A stretch of 64,000 bases of DNA from Ignavibacteriales bacterium (lineage in GTDB: Bacteria; Bacteroidota; Ignavibacteria; Ignavibacteriales; Ignavibacteriaceae). Location of the stretch: contig CP065001.1 in the NCBI GenBank assembly GCA_016700155.1, forward strand, positions 1,860,001-1,924,000, given 5' to 3'. Positions 60,940 to 64,000 of this stretch are shown here, piece after piece (positions within the stretch are counted from its first letter, which is position 1; every line of letters begins with the position of its first letter). The position numbers and the translations under genes were made by a program. A model generated the notes under the pieces. That model was not told the DNA's origin and did not search any database. It was given only the letters and a program-made list of their open reading frames with translations.

Positions 60940-60997
60940 GTGGTTAAGACGAAGTCTGCAACCCGCCTCAGGCGGGTGACTCCGACCGGTGCCTCAA
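60940..60997 (+). pseudogene. Broken copy of tRNA-Cys carrying a GC-rich palindrome
   Basis: GTGGTTAAG-a-CGAA-GTCTGCAA (60940-60961) and GACTCCGACCGG-t-GCCTCAA (60978-60997) match the functional tRNA-Cys at 60603-60625 and 60645-60664 with three differences in all. The middle (anticodon 3' arm to T-stem) is replaced by the palindrome ACCCGCC-tca-GGCGGGT (60961-60977). The acceptor 5' half and D-arm start are missing, so it cannot be a working tRNA. Confidence 0.85.
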
Positions 60998-61084
60998 GTC
61001 TTTCTTATTAACTGGAAAAATCGGATCCATAACAATTCTTTGGAAGAGATTATTCTCAGGACAAACTGAAAGAGAATTTACTTC

Positions 61085-61441
61085 CTATAATGTAGATGAA
61101 ATAAAACTCTCCACAGCTTCATCTTTGGACTTAAACATATCCATAAGTTTCACTGTGCCGGTCTTAGTAAGAAGGTCTAATGCAAGTCCGGCTGGTTCAA
61201 CCAATTTGATTTTTCCTCCGAGAGAAATCATTTTTTTACCTGTGACTACAAGCGTTCCCAGAAAAGTGGAATCAATAAATTCACATTGACTTAGATCAAC
61301 TACCATCTTCCTGCACTTTTTTATCATATCCTCTTCAAGAATGTTTTGAAATTCTTTTGCCTCTTTAATCGTAGCTCTTGTCAGATTAACTACTTCTATA
61401 ATTATGTCACTTCGGTATTCTTTTGAAAAATCGTCGTACAT
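61085..61441 (-). CDS. STAS-domain protein (anti-sigma antagonist type)
   Basis: The 118-residue protein is one STAS domain: VVNLTRATIKEAKEFQNILEEDMIKKCRKMVVDLSQCEFIDSTFLGTLVVTGKKMISLGGKIKLVEPAGLALDLLTKTG. The Ser in FIDSTFLG occupies the place phosphorylated in SpoIIAA-type antagonists. AAAGGGA precedes ATG. No partner kinase or sigma factor gene is adjacent, so it probably works with a distant anti-sigma or a partner-switching module. Confidence 0.92.
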   Translation of the reverse strand: MYDDFSKEYRSDIIIEVVNLTRATIKEAKEFQNILEEDMIKKCRKMVVDLSQCEFIDSTFLGTLVVTGKKMISLGGKIKLVEPAGLALDLLTKTGTVKLMDMFKSKDEAVESFISSTL

Positions 61442-61513
61442 TTTCGTCCCTTTTTGTGAGGTGAAGGATATATAATTTTTGGTAGAGTAAATTTCTTATT
61501 TTTTTCGGGAAAT

Positions 61514-61521
61514 CAAAAATA
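61514..61521 (-). promoter_or_regulatory. Candidate -7 box for the STAS gene
   Basis: On the minus strand TATTTTTG matches TAnnTTTG about 70 nt before the STAS start. The upstream TTG element is not evident, so this is tentative. Confidence 0.35.
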
Positions 61522-61620
61522 TTTTAGCCGATAAAAAAATAAATATTAGGTGTTTTTGTATAATACTTTTACTTTTACAACACAGAAATATTTTTTTTAC
61601 CAATCTCCATAGTACGATCA

Positions 61621-62313
61621 ATGCAAAAACAAAAAATTATTTCAATTTTCTTTGCTTTATCATTACTTATACATCCTTCGTGCGGGGATGAACCATTGGA
61701 AAAAAGGTACGACCCCAAAACCAGGCAGGCAGATCTGAAACAAATGAAACTTGACGGGGAAATAACAAACGAACAGTTTGTTGAATTAGGAATCTTTTTT
61801 GCCCATGCCTCCTTCAACAAAATAAATCTTACCGGAAAAACATATAAAGACCTTATCAAAGAAGCACACGATTTTAAAATGACACAAAAAGAAGAAAGGG
61901 TAGAATTAACCGGTCCTGAAAAAGAAAAGTATGATCAATTAAAAAGGCTGCAAAATGTAGTAAGCCTTGAGCTACTTGGAAAAGAAAACACCCGTGATGC
62001 CTTGGGCAAAGCGGTTGATTTAAAATTGAAATGGAAAAATCACAGTGAATGTGATATCATCCGGATTTCCGGTACAATAGGCTTCATTGATATTTATGGA
62101 AAAGTATTTTCTGAATTAAAGGTTGATTTCAAAGACTCATTATTTGTTGGTTCGGAAAAAGAATGGGTTGTTCAAAAAAGTCTCTTTAAAGAATCCGACT
62201 ACTTATACTCAAAAACAATTGAGTACATTAAAATTAATTGGACGCCTGAAAAATTCATCTTTTCAGATAAGACTGTATTTTCACTTAATCCTGAACCAGT
62301 CAAAAAGAAATAA
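61621..62313 (+). CDS. Hypothetical lipoprotein
   Basis: The 230-residue product has a signal peptide ending LLIHPSCGDE (lipobox-like HPSC), then a charged helical region (ADLKQMKLDGEITNEQFVELGIFF, SFNKINLTGKTYKDLIKEA) and a C-terminal beta part (AVDLKLKWKNHSECDIIRISGTIGFIDIYGKVFSELKVDF) resembling an Ig-like fold. I do not know the family. It ends one base from the convergent UPF0316 gene. Confidence 0.75.
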   Translation: MQKQKIISIFFALSLLIHPSCGDEPLEKRYDPKTRQADLKQMKLDGEITNEQFVELGIFFAHASFNKINLTGKTYKDLIKEAHDFKMTQKEERVELTGPEKEKYDQLKRLQNVVSLELLGKENTRDALGKAVDLKLKWKNHSECDIIRISGTIGFIDIYGKVFSELKVDFKDSLFVGSEKEWVVQKSLFKESDYLYSKTIEYIKINWTPEKFIFSDKTVFSLNPEPVKKK

Positions 62314-62832
62314 TTATTTTCTTGCCCCGTGAATAAAACCGCGGTAAGGAAGTGAATGTTGAATTGTTATGAACGCATCTTTATCAACAGCTTCTATCTC
62401 ACTGATTAATTTCTTTTGATACTTCCTGGCTGCAATAACCATTATGATCGAAACACCACCTGAGCCGCCTTCAGCGGGTAGTATTGTAACACCTTGCTTC
62501 AATTGACGAAGTTTATCTGCAATAAGATCTGTTGCGTGGCGGGAAATGACGTTCATCTGAATAAACCCTAAACCAATTTTTTGTTCAATACTTATCCCGA
62601 TGATATTTCCCAAACCGAATCCGGCAGCATAACCAAACAGATTATAAACGTTGTCTAAGTGCTGCATAATAAATCTTATAGCAAAAACCCAGATCAGTAC
62701 TTCAAAGAATCCGGCAAAACCGGCATAATATTTTCGTCCCTGTACAACAAGTATTGTTCTGAAAGTTCCAATAGATACATCACAAACACGCATTGCCATA
62801 ATCAGCAATGCGCCAAGATAAATTTCCAACAT
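62314..62832 (-). CDS. UPF0316 (DUF2179/DUF5698) membrane protein
   Basis: The 172-residue protein has three membrane helices in the first 100 residues (MLEIYLGALLIMAMRVCDVSIGTFRTILVVQG, GFAGFFEVLIWVFAIRFIM, YAAGFGLGNIIGISIEQKIGLG). A DUF2179 soluble tail follows (GVTILPAEGGSGGVSIIMVIAARKYQKKLISEIEAVDKDAFITIQ). The role is not known; the tail resembles a small-ligand or regulatory domain. AGGA precedes ATG. Confidence 0.88.
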   Translation of the reverse strand: MLEIYLGALLIMAMRVCDVSIGTFRTILVVQGRKYYAGFAGFFEVLIWVFAIRFIMQHLDNVYNLFGYAAGFGLGNIIGISIEQKIGLGFIQMNVISRHATDLIADKLRQLKQGVTILPAEGGSGGVSIIMVIAARKYQKKLISEIEAVDKDAFITIQHSLPYRGFIHGARK

Positions 62833-62861
62833 ACATTCCTATAAAATTTTTATCGTTACAT

Positions 62862-62897
62862 CAAATTTATAAATAAAAATTATTTGTTATATCTTTG
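62862..62897. promoter_or_regulatory. Divergent -7 boxes for UPF0316 and pcm
   Basis: TATCTTTG at 62890-62897 (plus strand, 23 nt before pcm) and TAAATTTG on the minus strand at 62862-62869 (29 nt before the UPF0316 gene) both match TAnnTTTG. Neither has a clear TTG element at the proper distance. Confidence 0.45.
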
Positions 62898-62920
62898 TCT
62901 ATCATATTAACAGAAAGAAA

Positions 62921-63562
62921 ATGTACGAAGCAGAAAGATTTGAACTTGTAAATAAATTAGAACAAAGAGGAATCACCGATAAGTTAGTTTTGAAAGCGAT
63001 TAACCAAACAGAACGCCACAAGTTTGTTCCTGCAGGAATAATTTATAGTTCATATAAAGATGTTGCATTGCCAATTGGATTCGGGCAAACCATATCACAG
63101 CCATATACAGTCGCATACATGACCCAGGCTTTGAATTTAAAATCCGGTTCGAAAGTTTTGGAGATCGGAACCGGTTCAGGTTACCAGGCAGCTATTTTAG
63201 AAAATATGGGAATGCAGGTTTTCAGTATTGAAAGGAACACAGACCTGTATCTTAGGACAAGGAAATTTTTTGATAAGATGGGAATAAGGGTTCACACAAA
63301 ACTCGGAGACGGAACAATCGGCTGGGATGAGTTTGCACCTTATGAGGGAATAATTGTTACAGCCGGTTCACCTTCAATTCCTTCATCCTTAAAAAAACAA
63401 TTAGCGATTGGCGGAAGATTAGTGATACCAGTCGGGGATAAAGCATCACAGCATCTTACAATAGTTACAAAACTTACGGATGATGAATTTGATATTGATG
63501 AAATTCCTGAATTCAAATTTGTACCTTTAATCGGACGTGAAGGATGGGCAAATTCGTATTAG
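62921..63562 (+). CDS. pcm: Protein-L-isoaspartate O-methyltransferase
   Basis: The 213-residue SAM enzyme has VNKLEQRGITDKLVLKAINQTERHKFVPAGIIYSSYKDVALPIGFGQTISQPYTVAYMTQAL, VLEIGTGSGYQAAIL (SAM-binding loop) and IIVTAGSPSIPSSLKKQLAIGGRLVIPVG. It repairs isoaspartyl damage. It overlaps the miaA start by 19 bp. Confidence 0.96.
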   Translation: MYEAERFELVNKLEQRGITDKLVLKAINQTERHKFVPAGIIYSSYKDVALPIGFGQTISQPYTVAYMTQALNLKSGSKVLEIGTGSGYQAAILENMGMQVFSIERNTDLYLRTRKFFDKMGIRVHTKLGDGTIGWDEFAPYEGIIVTAGSPSIPSSLKKQLAIGGRLVIPVGDKASQHLTIVTKLTDDEFDIDEIPEFKFVPLIGREGWANSY

Positions 63563-64000
63563 TAATTGTCGGACCAACAGGTTCAGGCAAAACAAGTCTT
63601 AGTCTTACACTTTCAAAGAAGATAAATTCCGAAATTATTTCGGCTGACAGCAGGCAGTTCTACAAATATCTTGATATTGGAACTGCCAAACCTTCCAAAG
63701 CTGAGATGGAAACTGTAAAACATCATTTAATCGATTTCCTAAACCCTGATGAAGATTATAATGTCAGCAAGTTTGAGAATGATGCGAATGAAATAATCCA
63801 ATCAATTCATCAACAGAATAAAGTCCCGGTTGTTGTTGGTGGTTCAGGCTTGTATATAAAAGCATTAGTCGATGGAATTTTTGATACGGCAGATAGAGAT
63901 GATGAATTGAGAATTAACCTGAAAAGACTTAAAGATGAAAATGGAAATGTATTCATTTATGAGATGCTTAAGAAAAAAGATCCCGAAGCAGCGGCAACAA
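63544..64000 (+). CDS. miaA: tRNA dimethylallyltransferase (partial, cut by window edge)
   Basis: From ATG 63544 the frame reads 152 codons to the window end: VGPTGSGKTSLSLTLSKK (P-loop), EIISADSRQFYKYLDIGTAKP, VKHHLIDFLNPDEDYNVSKFENDA and VPVVVGGSGLYIKALVDGIF, all standard MiaA. It adds the isoprenyl group to A37 of tRNAs reading UNN codons. It lies in the same region as tsaD, rsmI and a dus gene but not in one operon with them. Confidence 0.95.
   Translation, partial: MGKFVLVIVGPTGSGKTSLSLTLSKKINSEIISADSRQFYKYLDIGTAKPSKAEMETVKHHLIDFLNPDEDYNVSKFENDANEIIQSIHQQNKVPVVVGGSGLYIKALVDGIFDTADRDDELRINLKRLKDENGNVFIYEMLKKKDPEAAAT

Noticed and set aside
60940..60997. Second functional tRNA-Cys
   Set aside because: The acceptor 5' half, the D-arm start and the anticodon and T stems are missing or replaced by a palindrome.

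Overview
The window comes from an AT-rich, free-living bacterium. By eye it is most like the Ignavibacteria / Chlorobiota-Bacteroidota lineage. This rests on gene content and signals, not on a database search. The signals are Bacteroidota-type promoter boxes (TTG, about 20 nt, TAnnTTTG) in front of tRNA genes; a histone-H1-like small protein; many lipoproteins and outer-membrane proteins of Bacteroidota style; an ETF/menaquinone-type membrane Fe-S oxidoreductase; and a sodium-pumping methylmalonyl-CoA decarboxylase cluster. Shine-Dalgarno sites are present but irregular, and TTG starts are unusually common. I see no prophage, insertion sequence or CRISPR array; the region is almost entirely vertical-looking core and metabolic genes.

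Left part. At 1-4458 (minus strand) lies a methylmalonyl-CoA module: mutase catalytic subunit, epimerase, carboxyltransferase, OadG-type membrane anchor and a biotin carrier cut by the window edge. A 611-bp AT-rich gap carries the promoter of a tRNA-Leu/tRNA-Val pair. Then follows a plus-strand translation block: thrS, infC (with a probable AUC start), rpmI, rplT, pheS, pheT, a small coiled-coil protein and zapA. A strong 6S RNA candidate sits next, then rny, coaE, a proline dehydrogenase, tsaD, a chorismate mutase-MltG fusion and an Ig-like lipoprotein. Convergent to this is a minus-strand histidine-degradation block (hutI, ftcD, fchA) headed by a SPOR lipoprotein.

Middle part. At 23.7-29.5 kb are glgA, gmhB and three envelope proteins (DUF4270-like lipoprotein, beta-barrel protein, TPR protein). 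A terminator follows, then glyA, tatC and a polyprenyl diphosphate synthase. Minus-strand uspA, a cNMP-binding protein and a stand-alone hisA come next. After these come an alpha/beta hydrolase with bioY, a membrane Fe-S oxidoreductase, the H1-like protein, a CapA-family protein, small membrane genes, then isocitrate dehydrogenase, an MFS transporter, dus, a PAP2-like protein, enoyl-CoA hydratase and apt.

Right part. Lysine 6-aminotransferase diverges from an Rrf2 regulator and an ALDH7-type dehydrogenase, with a clean palindrome between them, which looks like a regulated lysine-to-aminoadipate module. Minus-strand envelope and proteolysis genes follow: tail-specific protease, an M16 peptidase pair (one active, one without the zinc motif), a Bcp-type peroxiredoxin, purB, HtrA and plsY. 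tRNA-Gly and tRNA-Cys come next. tRNA-Cys is followed by a GIY-YIG gene and then a broken copy of the same tRNA. The window ends with a STAS protein, a lipoprotein, a UPF0316 protein, pcm and the start of miaA.

The observations most worth following up are the chorismate mutase-MltG fusion, the tRNA-Cys / GIY-YIG / tRNA-remnant arrangement, the 6S RNA candidate beside zapA, the lysine module with its palindrome, the AUC start of infC, and short GC-rich palindromes scattered through this AT-rich DNA.
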